DNA of 64,000 nucleotides from Micromonospora chersina (GCF_900091475.1 NZ_FMIB01000002.1:5270001-5334000); one strand, 5' to 3'; positions 32,952 to 42,103 are shown, counted from the first letter of the stretch. The notes: generated by a model from the letters alone, not told the origin. Translations and numbers: made by a program.

Positions 32952-33524
32952 TCAGCTCGCCTCCGGCGGCCGGGTCTCGTGGACGGCCAGCTCCTCCGCG
33001 GTCGCCCCGCCCCCGGCCGAGCCGGCGTCGTAGGCGACGTTGTCGGTCTCCTGGTCGGTGTGCGCGCCCTCGTCCGGCTCGACCAGCCGCCCGACCTGGT
33101 GGTCGGCGACGGTGCCGAGCTGGCCGTGGTCGTAGATGGAGACCGGGGAGTGCGGGTCGGAGGTCGGGCCCGGGTCGATCACGTCGGCGTCGAGCTGGGC
33201 CTGCGCGGCGGCCTCCTCGCTGTCCGCCTCCGCCGCGATGTCCGGGTCGACCGGGCCGGCCAGCGGGTCGTCGGCGGGCCGTTCGTACTGCTCGCGCTGG
33301 AGCTTGTAGTCCAGCGACTCGCCGTCGAGCTGCTCCTCGGCGGTGGTGCCGAAGCGGTCCACGGCGACCGGGGTGCGGTCGGCGGGCAGCTGGGCCGGCT
33401 CCGGCCCGTCCGCCTCGCGTCCGGTCAGCACGTCGTCGTTGGCGCTGGAGTCGTCGTCGGCGGTGTCCGGCAGGCCCTCCGCCTCGGGGTCGGACACGGG
33501 GGTGGGGTACTCGTCGTCGCGCAT
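32952..33524 (-). CDS. DUF5709 family acidic protein
   Basis: A 190-residue, strongly acidic and largely unstructured protein with the actinobacterial DUF5709 pattern: MRDDEYPTPVSDPEAEGLPD, VDRFGTTAEEQLDGESLDYK and the repeated DxEA/VAYDAGSAGGG ending near the C-terminus. There is no signal, helix or metal site. Family members are widespread in Micromonosporaceae and Streptomyces, with no known role. The ATG at 33524 is the family start. It converges tightly (3 bases) on the response-regulator gene. Confidence 0.85.
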   Translation of the reverse strand: MRDDEYPTPVSDPEAEGLPDTADDDSSANDDVLTGREADGPEPAQLPADRTPVAVDRFGTTAEEQLDGESLDYKLQREQYERPADDPLAGPVDPDIAAEADSEEAAAQAQLDADVIDPGPTSDPHSPVSIYDHGQLGTVADHQVGRLVEPDEGAHTDQETDNVAYDAGSAGGGATAEELAVHETRPPEAS

Positions 33525-33604
33525 GACCGGGAACTACCCACTGCGCTCGCCGGATTAACCGCAACCGGCGGGGTGGATCGGGAGGAACGGGGTTAAAAGG
33601 GGCC

Positions 33605-34351
33605 TCAGCCGCGGAGCGGGGCCTCGTCCTCGGCGTGCAGCACGCACCAGACGACCTTGCCGTCGGGCAGCGGCGTGCTGCCCCAGCGCCGGGCCACCGT
33701 GTCGATGAGCAGCAGCCCCCGGCCTCCCGTGGAGGTGAGCGGGGCCAGCCCGGCGTACGCGGGCCGACGGTGGGAGTGGTCCCGGACCGCCAGGTGCAGG
33801 GCGCTGTCCCGGGGCGCCACCCGGACGGTCATGGGCGTCCCGGTGTGCGCCACCACGTTGTTGACCATCTCGGTGACCGCGATCGTGGCCGGCTCGGCCA
33901 ACTCGGGCACGTTCCACCGGGCGCAGCCGTCGCTGACCAGTGCCCGCGCCTCCCGGGCCGCCGCCACGACCGGGGGCAGGTCGGCGGTGAGCACCGCGGC
34001 CAGCGGCGCGTCGCGCAGCGCGGCCTGCGCCGCGTCGAGGGACCGGTGGACCGGCGCGGCGCCGCCCGGCCGCCCGGCCGGGTCCAGCACCAGCAGGCCG
34101 GCGGCCGGCCAGTCGGCCGCCGCGAGATGCACCTCGTCGAGGACGGCCCGGGCCTCCGGATCGGCGATCCGCACGCCCGACAGGTCGACGATCACCGCCC
34201 CCGGCCGCTGCCAGAGACGGGCGAGCAGCGCGCCCCGGACGGCGTCGAGCCCGGCCAGGTCCAGCACGCCGGTCAGCCGGACCACGGCGGAGGACTCGTC
34301 CGTCTCCACCAGGCAGCGTACGTCCGTCGGCATGATCGTCCCATTGTGCAT
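33605..34351 (-). CDS. STAS domain fused to a GHKL ATPase domain
   Basis: A 248-residue protein of unusual architecture. The first half is a STAS/anti-anti-sigma-like domain (VVRLTGVLDLAGLDAVRGAL ... GAVIVDLSGVRIADPEA). The second half is an RsbW-type GHKL ATPase (VTEMVNNVVAHTG, VRDHSHRRP, GGRGLLLID). Such fusions combine both partners of a sigma-factor switch in one chain, which points to partner-switching control. The Ser in DLSGVRIAD could be the phospho-site. Start ATG 34351 has GGGCGGGC upstream; ATG 34333 is an alternative. Confidence 0.82.
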   Translation of the reverse strand: MHNGTIMPTDVRCLVETDESSAVVRLTGVLDLAGLDAVRGALLARLWQRPGAVIVDLSGVRIADPEARAVLDEVHLAAADWPAAGLLVLDPAGRPGGAAPVHRSLDAAQAALRDAPLAAVLTADLPPVVAAAREARALVSDGCARWNVPELAEPATIAVTEMVNNVVAHTGTPMTVRVAPRDSALHLAVRDHSHRRPAYAGLAPLTSTGGRGLLLIDTVARRWGSTPLPDGKVVWCVLHAEDEAPLRG

Positions 34352-34392
34352 GCCCGCCCCCCGACGCGCATCAGTCCGGTCGGCGGGACTCA

Positions 34393-35391
34393 TCAGCGGT
34401 CCGTCCGGGAACGCCGGCTCATCGCCGCCACGGTGCCGACGGCCGTGCCGGCCGCCGCCAGGCCGAAGGCCGCCGTCAGCCGGATCAGCTGCGCCCGCCG
34501 GCCCTGCCACCCGTCGGTCCGTTCCGCCGCCGCGTCGGCCCGGAAGACGTTGCCGGTGGCGTCCAGGCGTACGCCCGGGCCGAACTGGGTGCGTGCGGTG
34601 TACCAGCCCAGCACCCGCTCGGCCAGCGCCGGGGCGAGCCGCCACTGGAGCCCCATGAGCCGGGCCGCGCCCCCGGCGTACGCCTCCCGCCGTGGCCGGC
34701 GCAGCAGCCGGACGATCGTCTCGGCCACCATCTCGGGCGGGTAGACCGGCGGGGGCGGGGTCAGCTCCCGGCCGGTGTGGTTGGCGGCGTGCCGGAAGAA
34801 CGGGGTGTCGATGCTGGCCGGCAGCACCGTGCAGAGCGAGATGTGGCCCCGGCCGGTGACCCGCAGCTCCTGCCGCACCGTGTCGGCCAGCCCCCGGATC
34901 GCGTGCTTCGTGGCGTTGTACGCCGACTGGTACGGCATGGCCACCTCGGCCAGCACCGAGGCGTTGTTGACCAGCACCCCGCCGCCGGCCGCGTCCAGCC
35001 AGGGCAGCGCCGCCTTCGTCCCGTACACGGTGCCGAGGAGGTTCACCTCGACCACCCGGCGGAACTCGGTCACCGGGATCTCGTCGAAGAGCCCCACCGT
35101 GCCCACCGCCGCGTTGTTGACCCAGGCGTCGATCCGGCCGAACTCGCCCGCCGCCCGCGCCGCGAGCCCCACCACCGCCTCCGGGTCGGTCACGTCGGTC
35201 GGCACGACCAGGGCGCGCCCGCCCAGCTCCCGGCAGCGGTCGGCGACCCGGCGCAGCGCCTCCTCGCTCCGGGCGGCCAGCACCACGTCGGCGCCCCGGC
35301 GGGCCAGCGCGTACGCGGTGGCCGCGCCGATTCCGCTGGAGGCGCCGGTGATCACGACAGTGGCGTCGTCGAGGCTGCGGGTGAGAGGCAT
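34393..35391 (-). CDS. Short-chain dehydrogenase/reductase
   Basis: A 332-residue oxidoreductase. The N-terminal Rossmann domain has TGASSGIG (nucleotide binding), NNAAV, and the catalytic Ser...Tyr-x-x-x-Lys as NNASVLAEVAMPYQSAYNATK. The last 80 residues are a C-terminal extension ending in a hydrophobic helix and basic tail (GLAAAGTAVGTVAAMSRRSR), so the enzyme is probably membrane-attached. The ATG at 35391 is the conserved start; an ATG 33 bases upstream lacks a ribosome site. The substrate is unknown. Confidence 0.9.
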   Translation of the reverse strand: MPLTRSLDDATVVITGASSGIGAATAYALARRGADVVLAARSEEALRRVADRCRELGGRALVVPTDVTDPEAVVGLAARAAGEFGRIDAWVNNAAVGTVGLFDEIPVTEFRRVVEVNLLGTVYGTKAALPWLDAAGGGVLVNNASVLAEVAMPYQSAYNATKHAIRGLADTVRQELRVTGRGHISLCTVLPASIDTPFFRHAANHTGRELTPPPPVYPPEMVAETIVRLLRRPRREAYAGGAARLMGLQWRLAPALAERVLGWYTARTQFGPGVRLDATGNVFRADAAAERTDGWQGRRAQLIRLTAAFGLAAAGTAVGTVAAMSRRSRTDR

Positions 35392-35628
35392 TCTCCGCCG
35401 GTACCCCCGGTCCGGCCGGGTCATGCCGACGGAGTCGCCCGGATCACGGTTGCCGGGAGTCCGGGCGGGGCAGATTGACACGAACCCGACCGGGCCGCGC
35501 TGTCACCTTCGTGCGACGGTCTGCCGGGCGGGCTCCCGATCTGCCAGGTTTCGGCGCACCGGGGTCTGGTTAATGGGACCCTCTGACCGGAGGACCCCAC
35601 CGCTCGCGAGAACGCATGGAGGTGCACC

Positions 35629-36876
35629 ATGCGCGTCGGCCTTGTGTGTGCGCACGCCGGCCCGTCCGTCGACGGTCCCACCGTCGGGACGCACCAGCAC
35701 ATCGCGCGGGTGGCGGCCGAGCTCGCCGCACGGGGCCACGACGTCCGGGTGTACGAGCGCCGCGACGCGCCGGCCCAGGAGTCCGTCGACGTGGACGGCT
35801 ACCACCTGGAGCGTGTCCCGGTCGGCCCGCCCGCCCCGCTGCCCACCGCCGAGCTGGTGCCGTACGTGACCGAGTTCGGCCGCTGGCTGGCGCAGCGGTG
35901 GTCCGGCGACTGGGCCCCCGAAGTGGTGCACGGGCACTACTGGGTCGGCGGGCTGGCCGCGGCCCACGCCGTCCGCGAGACCGACATCCCGGTGGTGCAG
36001 ACCTTCCACTCCCTCGGCGTCGAGCAGTTGCGCCACCTCGGCGGGCGGTACGACGGGCCGGGGGAGCGGATCCCGCTGGAACGGGCGCTGACCCGGGCCG
36101 TCGACATCGCGGTCGCCCAGTGCAACGACGAGGTCGACGAGCTGACCCGGATGGGACTCCAGCGCACCTCGGTGGCGATGGTGCCGACCGGCGTGGACAC
36201 CGCGCAGTTCCACCCCGACGGCGAGGCGGCGCCCCGCGACCAGCGGGCACGCATCCTCTCCGTCGGCGGGCTCACGCCGGGGCACGGCCAGGAGGACCTG
36301 ATCCGCGCCATGCGGCTGGTCGGCGACGCCGAGCTGGTGATCGCCGGCGGCCCGCCGGCCGAGCAGCTCGCCAACCACGCCGAGGCGCGCCGGCTCCGTG
36401 AGCTGGCCGAGCGGACGGGGGTGGCCGAGCAGGTGAAGCTGGTCGGCGCGGTCCCGCACGACCAGATGGCCACCTGGTACCGCTCCGCCGACGTGGTCGC
36501 CTGCACCCCGCACTACTCGTCCGCCGGCCGGGTGTCGCTGGAGGCCATGGCCTGCGGAGTGCCCGTGGTCGGCTACGCCATGGGCGGCATCGCCGACGCG
36601 GTGGTCGACGAGGTGACCGGCAAGCTGGTGCCACCCGGGGACGTGCGCACGCTCGGGGTCACCCTGCGCCGGATCCTCGCCGACAACGCCGGGCGGTTCG
36701 CGTACGGGCACGCCGCGGTGGACCGGGTCCGGTGCAGCTACACCTGGGAACGGACGGCCGGGGCGCTGGAGCGGCTCTACGAGCGGGTGATCGGGCGCCG
36801 GAAGCCGGCCGAGACGCCGGCCCCCGTCGAGGTCGAGGTGGCCGCCGAGCAGCGCGGACCCGTCGAGGCGGCCTGA
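35629..36876 (+). CDS. Glycosyltransferase family 4 (GT-B)
   Basis: A 415-residue retaining GT-B glycosyltransferase. The N-terminal domain begins MRVGLVCAHAGPSVDGPTVG with the acceptor-side glycine-rich loop. The C-terminal donor domain has ILSVGGLTPGHGQEDLIRAM and the GT4 ExxxxxxE region SSAGRVSLEAMACGVPVVGY. The GAP-type catalytic His appears as VVHGHYWVGG. An upstream GGAGG seven bases before the ATG supports this start. No other glycan genes are nearby, so the acceptor is unknown; roles in phosphatidylinositol mannoside or sugar-conjugate synthesis are possible. Confidence 0.93.
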   Translation: MRVGLVCAHAGPSVDGPTVGTHQHIARVAAELAARGHDVRVYERRDAPAQESVDVDGYHLERVPVGPPAPLPTAELVPYVTEFGRWLAQRWSGDWAPEVVHGHYWVGGLAAAHAVRETDIPVVQTFHSLGVEQLRHLGGRYDGPGERIPLERALTRAVDIAVAQCNDEVDELTRMGLQRTSVAMVPTGVDTAQFHPDGEAAPRDQRARILSVGGLTPGHGQEDLIRAMRLVGDAELVIAGGPPAEQLANHAEARRLRELAERTGVAEQVKLVGAVPHDQMATWYRSADVVACTPHYSSAGRVSLEAMACGVPVVGYAMGGIADAVVDEVTGKLVPPGDVRTLGVTLRRILADNAGRFAYGHAAVDRVRCSYTWERTAGALERLYERVIGRRKPAETPAPVEVEVAAEQRGPVEAA

Positions 36877-36877
36877 C

Positions 36878-37777
36878 TCAGCGCCGCGCGCGGACGGCCG
36901 AGCCGGCGCCGATCATCGTCGGTTCCCGGTCCCGCGCCACCGCGTGGTGGTGCTGCGGCTCGGCGTAGCGGGTCAGGCCGACCACGGCGGCCAGCGTGAC
37001 AAGGAAACCGAGCCCGGCCAGCCACTCCCGGCCCGGCCAGATCCGGTCGTTGAGCAGCAGCAGGCCGACGACCGCCGCGGGCACCGCCCCGGCGGCGTCC
37101 ATCGCGGCCACGGCGGCGGTGGTCGAGCCGCGCTGCATGGCCAGGCCGAGCAGGAGCTGGCCCACGACCGAGTGGGCGATCAGCAGGTAGAGCAGCGGGT
37201 CCCGGACGAACGCCTCCACCGAGTCGGCCGAGGCGAGGGGCCGGGCCGCCACCGCGGCGGCGGAGAACGCCATCCCGGCCAGCGAGCCCAGCACCACCGA
37301 GCCGGGCGCGCCGTGCAGCCGGACGGCGAAGAAGCCGAGCACCGCGATCACACCGAGCGCCACCGCCAGGCCGACCAGCCCGGCGGTGCCGAGCTGCCGG
37401 GACGGCGCCGGCTGGGCGGCCAGCACCAGCGCGGTGATCCCGCCGAACAGGAGCACCAGCAGCGCCACCTCGGCGGCCGGCAGGCGCCACTTGAGCACCA
37501 GCACGCCGAGCACTGCGGTGACCCCCAGCCCGGCCGCCACGCTCGCCTGGACCAGGAACAGCGGCAGGTCGCGGCGGGCCAGGAAGGCCAGCACGAAGCC
37601 GACGACCTGGCAGGAGAGCCCGACCAGGTACGTCCGGTGACTGGCCAGCCGCAGCAGCAGCCCGGGATCGAAGGTGTGGTGCACGGTGGTCCGCGCCGCG
37701 GCCACCGACTGGAGGAGGTTGGCGAAGCCGTACGCGACGATCATCGCCGCCAGGAAGCACCAACCGGAGGAGACCAC
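36878..37777 (-). CDS. DMT/EamA-like integral membrane protein
   Basis: A 299-residue protein with about nine to ten hydrophobic helices, starting VSSGWCFLAAMIVAYGFANL. Its two internal repeats of five helices fit the drug/metabolite transporter (EamA) fold, although charged signature residues are sparse. The C-terminus is a charged tail (QHHHAVARDREP). The GTG at 37777 follows TATCCT by six bases on its strand, so it is likely leaderless. It is convergent with the glycosyltransferase gene (1 base apart). The substrate is unknown. Confidence 0.8.
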   Translation of the reverse strand: MVSSGWCFLAAMIVAYGFANLLQSVAAARTTVHHTFDPGLLLRLASHRTYLVGLSCQVVGFVLAFLARRDLPLFLVQASVAAGLGVTAVLGVLVLKWRLPAAEVALLVLLFGGITALVLAAQPAPSRQLGTAGLVGLAVALGVIAVLGFFAVRLHGAPGSVVLGSLAGMAFSAAAVAARPLASADSVEAFVRDPLLYLLIAHSVVGQLLLGLAMQRGSTTAAVAAMDAAGAVPAAVVGLLLLNDRIWPGREWLAGLGFLVTLAAVVGLTRYAEPQHHHAVARDREPTMIGAGSAVRARR

Positions 37778-37804
37778 CTGGCGAGGATAGAGGTTACCGG
37801 TGGG

Positions 37805-38623
37805 TCAGCGCGCGGCCGGCCGGCCGAGCCGCGCCAGGATGTCGCCGTGCAGCGGGCCGTTGCTGGCGATGGCGCTGAGGTCGCCCGCGCCGTCCCCGGC
37901 CAGGGTCGGCCGCCCGGCCAGGTCGGTGAACGTGCCACCGGCCTCGGTGACGATCGGGACCAGCGCGGCGACGTCCCAGAGCGACAGTTCCGGCTCCACC
38001 ATCACGTCCAGTGCACCCTCGGCCAGCAGCATGTAGCCGTAGAAGTCGCCGTACGCCCGGCTGCGCCAGGCGTCCCGCATGATCTGGAGCACCGGCCCCA
38101 GCCGGCCGGCCTCCTCCCAGCCGGTGAGCGAGGAGTAGCAGAAGCTCGCGTCGGCCAGGGTGGTCACCCCGGAGACCCGGATGGGCGCTCCGGAGGCCGG
38201 GCCCGGGCCCGCGAAGGCGCCCGCGCCGCTCGCCGCCCACCAGCGCCGGCCGAGCGCCGGCGCGGACACCAGCCCGAGCACGGCCCGATCCCCCTCCAGC
38301 AGCGCGATGAGGGTGGCCCAGACGGGTACGCCCCGGACGAAGTTCTTCGTGCCGTCGATCGGGTCGACGACCCAGCGCCGCCCGTCCGGGCCGGTGGCCG
38401 GCTGCTCGCCGTACTCCTCGCCGATCAGCCCGTCGCCGGGGCGGTGAGCGGCCAGCAGGGCGCGGATCTCCCGCTCGACGGCGGTGTCCGCGTCGGAGAC
38501 GGGCGTCAGGTCGGGCTTTGACTCGACCCGCAGGTCGAGGGCGCGGAACCGGGCCGTGGAGAGGGCGTCGGCGGCGTCCGCGAGCCGGTGGGCGAGGGCG
38601 AGGTCGTCGGCGTACCCGGTCAT
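37805..38623 (-). CDS. hisN: Histidinol-phosphatase (inositol-monophosphatase family)
   Basis: HisN removes phosphate from L-histidinol phosphate in actinobacterial histidine biosynthesis. The 272-residue protein has the metal site of the IMPase family: GEEYG, VDPIDGTKNFVRG (metal-binding D-x-I-D-G-T) and SLWDVAALVPI. The TPVSDADTAVEREI segment is typical of HisN. The ATG at 38623 lies seven bases after TAGCGT (leaderless), preferred to a GTG nine bases earlier. Other his genes are not nearby. An inositol or fructose-bisphosphate phosphatase role is less likely but possible. Confidence 0.88.
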   Translation of the reverse strand: MTGYADDLALAHRLADAADALSTARFRALDLRVESKPDLTPVSDADTAVEREIRALLAAHRPGDGLIGEEYGEQPATGPDGRRWVVDPIDGTKNFVRGVPVWATLIALLEGDRAVLGLVSAPALGRRWWAASGAGAFAGPGPASGAPIRVSGVTTLADASFCYSSLTGWEEAGRLGPVLQIMRDAWRSRAYGDFYGYMLLAEGALDVMVEPELSLWDVAALVPIVTEAGGTFTDLAGRPTLAGDGAGDLSAIASNGPLHGDILARLGRPAAR

Positions 38624-38683
38624 GGTCGACACGCTAGCGACGCCCGCGCGGTCGCGAGCGGCGGGTCGCCGGGGTTCCGCCGG

Positions 38684-39766
38684 TCAGGAACCGGCGAGCG
38701 GGTCGCCGGGGTTCCGCTCCGGCTCGCGCGGATCGCCCTCACCGCTGCGGGAGGCCAGCAGCCGGCGGTACGAGGCCAGCCGGCGCGGGTCGGCCTTGCC
38801 GCCGGCCACCCAGGCGTCCAGCGCGCAGTCCGCCTCGTCGGCGGTGTGCTGGCAGTTGGCCGGGCAGTCGACGGTCGCCTCCACCAGGTCCGGGAAGCCG
38901 TGCAGCAGGCTCTCCGCGGAGACGTGGGCCAGCCCGAAGCTGCGCACCCCCGGGGTGTCGATGATCCAGCCCGGATCGCCGTCGGCATCCGGCTGCGGGG
39001 GCAGCCGGAGCGCCACGGCGCTCGTCGACGTGTGCCGGCCCCGGCCGATCGCGCTGACCGTGCCGACCGCCCGGCCGGCCTCCGGGACGAGGCGGTTGAC
39101 GAGCGTCGACTTGCCCACCCCGGAGTGCCCCACCATGACCGACACCCGGCCGGCGAGCAGCGCGCGCAGCGCGGCCAGGTCCGAGTCCGGGCGGATCAGC
39201 ACGTACGGCAGCTCCAGCTCGGTGTAGTAGCCGAGCACCGCCTCCGGGCCGGCCAGGTCGGCCTTGGTCAGGCAGAGCAGCGGCTCGATGTCGGCGTCGT
39301 ACGCGGCCACCAGGCAGCGGTCGATGAACCCGGTGCGCGGCGGCGGGTCGGCCAGCGCGCTGACGATCACGAGCTGGTCGGCGTTCGCCACGACCACCCG
39401 TTCCAGCCGCCCCTCGGCCGTGGTGGCGTCGTCCTCGGCGGTGCGCCGCAGCACCGAGCGGCGCTCGGCGATCCGGACGATCCGGGCCAGCGCGCCGGGG
39501 GCGCCGGAGGTGTCGCCGACCAGGCTCACCCGGTCGCCCACCACCACCGACTTGCGGCCCAGCTCGCGGGCGCGCATGGCGGTGACGGTCGGGTCGTCCG
39601 GCCCGGCGTCGGGGAACACGCAGGTGTAGCGCCCCCGGTCGACGGCGATCACGAACCCGTCGACGGCGTCCTCGTGGCGGGGCCGGGTGCGCGTACGCGG
39701 GCGCGACGACCTGCCGGGTCGGACCCGGACGTCGTCCTCGTCGTACTCCCGCCGCTTCGTCGCCAG
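38684..39766 (-). CDS. rsgA: Ribosome small-subunit-dependent GTPase RsgA
   Basis: RsgA is a circularly permuted GTPase that checks 30S maturation. G4 (LTKAD), G1 (GHSGVGKSTLVN) and G3 (DTPG) occur in that permuted order, followed by a zinc knuckle (CPANCQHTADEADCALDA). The conserved N-terminal extension REYDEDDVRVRPGR ... RPRTRTRPRHEDA is coded upstream of the first GTG (39652). In that frame, between the aroA stop and 39652, no ATG, GTG or TTG exists. A CTG at 39766 with GGGGGG five bases upstream is the best start. A shorter protein from 39652 would lack the extension. Confidence 0.9.
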   Translation of the reverse strand: MATKRREYDEDDVRVRPGRSSRPRTRTRPRHEDAVDGFVIAVDRGRYTCVFPDAGPDDPTVTAMRARELGRKSVVVGDRVSLVGDTSGAPGALARIVRIAERRSVLRRTAEDDATTAEGRLERVVVANADQLVIVSALADPPPRTGFIDRCLVAAYDADIEPLLCLTKADLAGPEAVLGYYTELELPYVLIRPDSDLAALRALLAGRVSVMVGHSGVGKSTLVNRLVPEAGRAVGTVSAIGRGRHTSTSAVALRLPPQPDADGDPGWIIDTPGVRSFGLAHVSAESLLHGFPDLVEATVDCPANCQHTADEADCALDAWVAGGKADPRRLASYRRLLASRSGEGDPREPERNPGDPLAGS

Positions 39767-39781
39767 GACGTCCCCCCGTCG

Positions 39782-41083
39782 TCAGCTCTTGCCGGTCACC
39801 ATCCCCGACCATAGTGCCGGGAACTCCGGCATGGTCTTCGAGGTGCACGAGACGTCGTCGACCTCGATGCCGGGGACGGCCAGCCCGGCCACCGCCGCGG
39901 CGTGCGCCATCCGGTGGTCGTCGTACGTCCGGAACGTCCCGCCGCGCAGCGGGCGGGGGCGGATCTCCAGCCCGTCGGTGGTCTCGGTGAGGTCCGCGCC
40001 CAGCGCGGCGAACTCCTTCGCCAGCGCGGCGACCCGGTCGGTCTCGTGCCCCCGGATGTGGCCGACGCCGGTCAGCCGGGACGGGGAGTCGGCGAGCATG
40101 GCCAGCGCGGTCAGCACGGGGGTCAGCTCGCCGACGTCGGAGAGGTCGGCGTCCAGCCCGCGGACCGTGCCGGTGCCCCGCACGGTCAGGCCGGCGGTGC
40201 CCAGCGTCACCTCGCCGCCCATCCGGTGCAGCAGCCCGCGGAGCTGCTCGACCGGCTGGAGGCTGCTGCGCGGCCAGCCCTGGAGGGTCACCTCACCGCC
40301 GGTGACCAGTGCGGCGGCGAAGAACGGCGCCGCGCCGGAGAGGTCCGGCTCGATCTCCCAGCCACGCCCGGTCAGCGGGCCCGGCTCGACGGTCCAGACG
40401 TCGGGGGTGGTGTCGTCGACCGCGGCTCCGGCGGCGCGCAGCATCTGCACGGTCATCCGCAGGTGCGGCGCGGACGGCACCGGCGGACCCTCGTGCCGGA
40501 CCACCACACCCCTGTCGAAGCGGGGCCCGGCCAGCAGCAGCCCGGAGACGAGCTGGCTGGAGGCGGAGGCGTCGATGACCACCTCGCCGCCGGTGACCCG
40601 GCCAGCGCCCTGGACGACGAGCGGGAGGCTGCCGGTCGGCGGGGCGTCGATGCGGACGCCGAGGGAGCGCAGCGCGCCGATCAGCGGGCCGAGCGGGCGG
40701 GTCCGGGCGTGCGGGTCGCCGTCGAAGGTGACCCGGCCTTCGGCCAGGCCGGCCACCGGTGGAAGGAACCGCATCACCGTGCCGGCCAGGCCCACGTCGA
40801 CGTGCGCGGGGCCGACCAGCGGATGGGGCCGGACCAGCCAGCGGTCGTCGTCGGAGACCGACATGTACGCGCCGAGCGCGCGCAGGCCACCGGCCATCAG
40901 CTCGGTGTCCCGGGCGCGCAGCGGCCGGTCGAGCGTCGACGGGCCGCTGGCCAGCGCGCCGAGCACCAGGGCCCGGGCGGTCATCGACTTGGAGCCGGGC
41001 AGGCGCAGCGTCGCGGCGACCGGGTCGCTCGCGGTCGGCGCGGTCCACGGCTGCGGCGGCCGCGTCGCGGTCAGATTCCCCAC
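39782..41083 (-). CDS. aroA: 3-phosphoshikimate 1-carboxyvinyltransferase (EPSP synthase)
   Basis: The sixth step of the shikimate pathway. The 433-residue protein has the PEP/S3P loop PGSKSMTARALVLGALASG, the GLAGTVMRFLPPVA segment, DSASASSQLVSGLLLAGP-like VIDASASSQ, and a C-terminal TYDDHRMAHA. The GTG at 41083 follows CAGAAT by six bases on its strand; a GTG six bases upstream is the alternative. The last codons run directly into the rsgA leader, so the two are one operon, the same order as in mycobacteria. It is divergent from the SRAP gene. Confidence 0.96.
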   Translation of the reverse strand: MGNLTATRPPQPWTAPTASDPVAATLRLPGSKSMTARALVLGALASGPSTLDRPLRARDTELMAGGLRALGAYMSVSDDDRWLVRPHPLVGPAHVDVGLAGTVMRFLPPVAGLAEGRVTFDGDPHARTRPLGPLIGALRSLGVRIDAPPTGSLPLVVQGAGRVTGGEVVIDASASSQLVSGLLLAGPRFDRGVVVRHEGPPVPSAPHLRMTVQMLRAAGAAVDDTTPDVWTVEPGPLTGRGWEIEPDLSGAAPFFAAALVTGGEVTLQGWPRSSLQPVEQLRGLLHRMGGEVTLGTAGLTVRGTGTVRGLDADLSDVGELTPVLTALAMLADSPSRLTGVGHIRGHETDRVAALAKEFAALGADLTETTDGLEIRPRPLRGGTFRTYDDHRMAHAAAVAGLAVPGIEVDDVSCTSKTMPEFPALWSGMVTGKS

Positions 41084-41185
41084 GCTCACATTCTGCCAAC
41101 TCCGCGGGCCGGTGGAACCGGGCGTCGCGCCTGCTCCCGGTTGGCGGGACAGCCGGAACGCCGGCGGCGGGTTAGCGTTGGCGCC

Positions 41186-41893
41186 ATGTGCGGGAGGTAC
41201 GCGACGACCCGGAGCGCGGGGGACCTGAGCGCGCTGTTCGAGTCGTCCGACTCGACCGGCGGGGTCGGGCCCGACTTCAACGTGGCGCCCACCGATCCCG
41301 TGCCGCTCGTCCGGCTGGCGCCCGAGGGGCACCGGCTGCTCTCCGTCGGCCGCTGGGGGCTCGTCCCGCACTGGTCGCGCACCGCCGCGGGCGCCGCCCG
41401 CATGATCAACGCGCGGGTGGAGACGATCGCCACGAGCCGGGCGTACGCCCCGTCGTTCGCCCGCCGGCGCTGCCTCGTCCCGGCCGACGGCTGGTACGAG
41501 TGGGTCCGGCAGGCCGACGGCCGGCGGCAGCCCTACTTCATGACCCCGCGCGACGGCTCCGTGCTGGCCTTCGCCGGCATCTGGTCGGTCTGGGACCCGG
41601 ACGGCGAGGCCCGGCTCACGTTCAGCGTGCTGACCACCGCAGCGGTCGGCGAGCTGGCCGAGGTGCACGACCGGATGCCGCTGCTGCTGCCCCGGGAGCG
41701 CTGGGCGTCCTGGCTCGGCCCGACCGACGAGCCCACCACGCTGCTCGCGCCGCCCGCTCCGGAGTGGCTCGCCGGGCTGGAGATCCGCCCGGTCTCCCCG
41801 GCGGTCGGCGACGTCCGCAACGACGGCCCGGAGCTGACCGCCCGGGTCCCGCTGGCGCGCGCGGAGGCCGACACGGAAATGACGCTGTTCTGA
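41186..41893 (+). CDS. SRAP/HMCES-like (YedK) abasic-site protein
   Basis: SRAP proteins form a covalent bond to abasic sites in single-stranded DNA through the N-terminal Cys. The 235-residue protein has the initial MCGRYATT (Cys2), the conserved Asn/Arg segment MINARVETI, catalytic Glu in DGWYEW and His in VHDRMPLLL. The ATG at 41186 follows TAGCGT (41173-41178) by seven bases, a leaderless start. That suits the chemistry, because Cys2 must be exposed after Met removal. It is divergent from aroA. Confidence 0.93.
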   Translation: MCGRYATTRSAGDLSALFESSDSTGGVGPDFNVAPTDPVPLVRLAPEGHRLLSVGRWGLVPHWSRTAAGAARMINARVETIATSRAYAPSFARRRCLVPADGWYEWVRQADGRRQPYFMTPRDGSVLAFAGIWSVWDPDGEARLTFSVLTTAAVGELAEVHDRMPLLLPRERWASWLGPTDEPTTLLAPPAPEWLAGLEIRPVSPAVGDVRNDGPELTARVPLARAEADTEMTLF

Positions 41894-41980
41894 TCACACT
41901 CCGCACATTGTCGTGTGCTGATTTGCCGGGGTTGCGCCTGAAACGTCGCCCGGCCGTTTAGCCATGTTTACCGAAGACTC

Positions 41981-42010
41981 TTGTCCCCGCCTGCGCAAGT
42001 GCGATAGAAC
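41981..42010 (+). promoter_or_regulatory. Promoter of the WhiB-family gene
   Basis: TTGTCC (41981-41986) and TAGAAC (42005-42010) are separated by 18 bases. Transcription would start near 42017, giving an 87-base leader before the TTG start with a strong ribosome site. Confidence 0.5.
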
Positions 42011-42103
42011 ACAGCGCCGGTGGTGGGCGTCTGTTCGCACGGGGCGGATGACACCCATCGATCCTTTGTGATCTTTGCCGGTCCCACGGGGGAGGTGGGT
42101 GTA

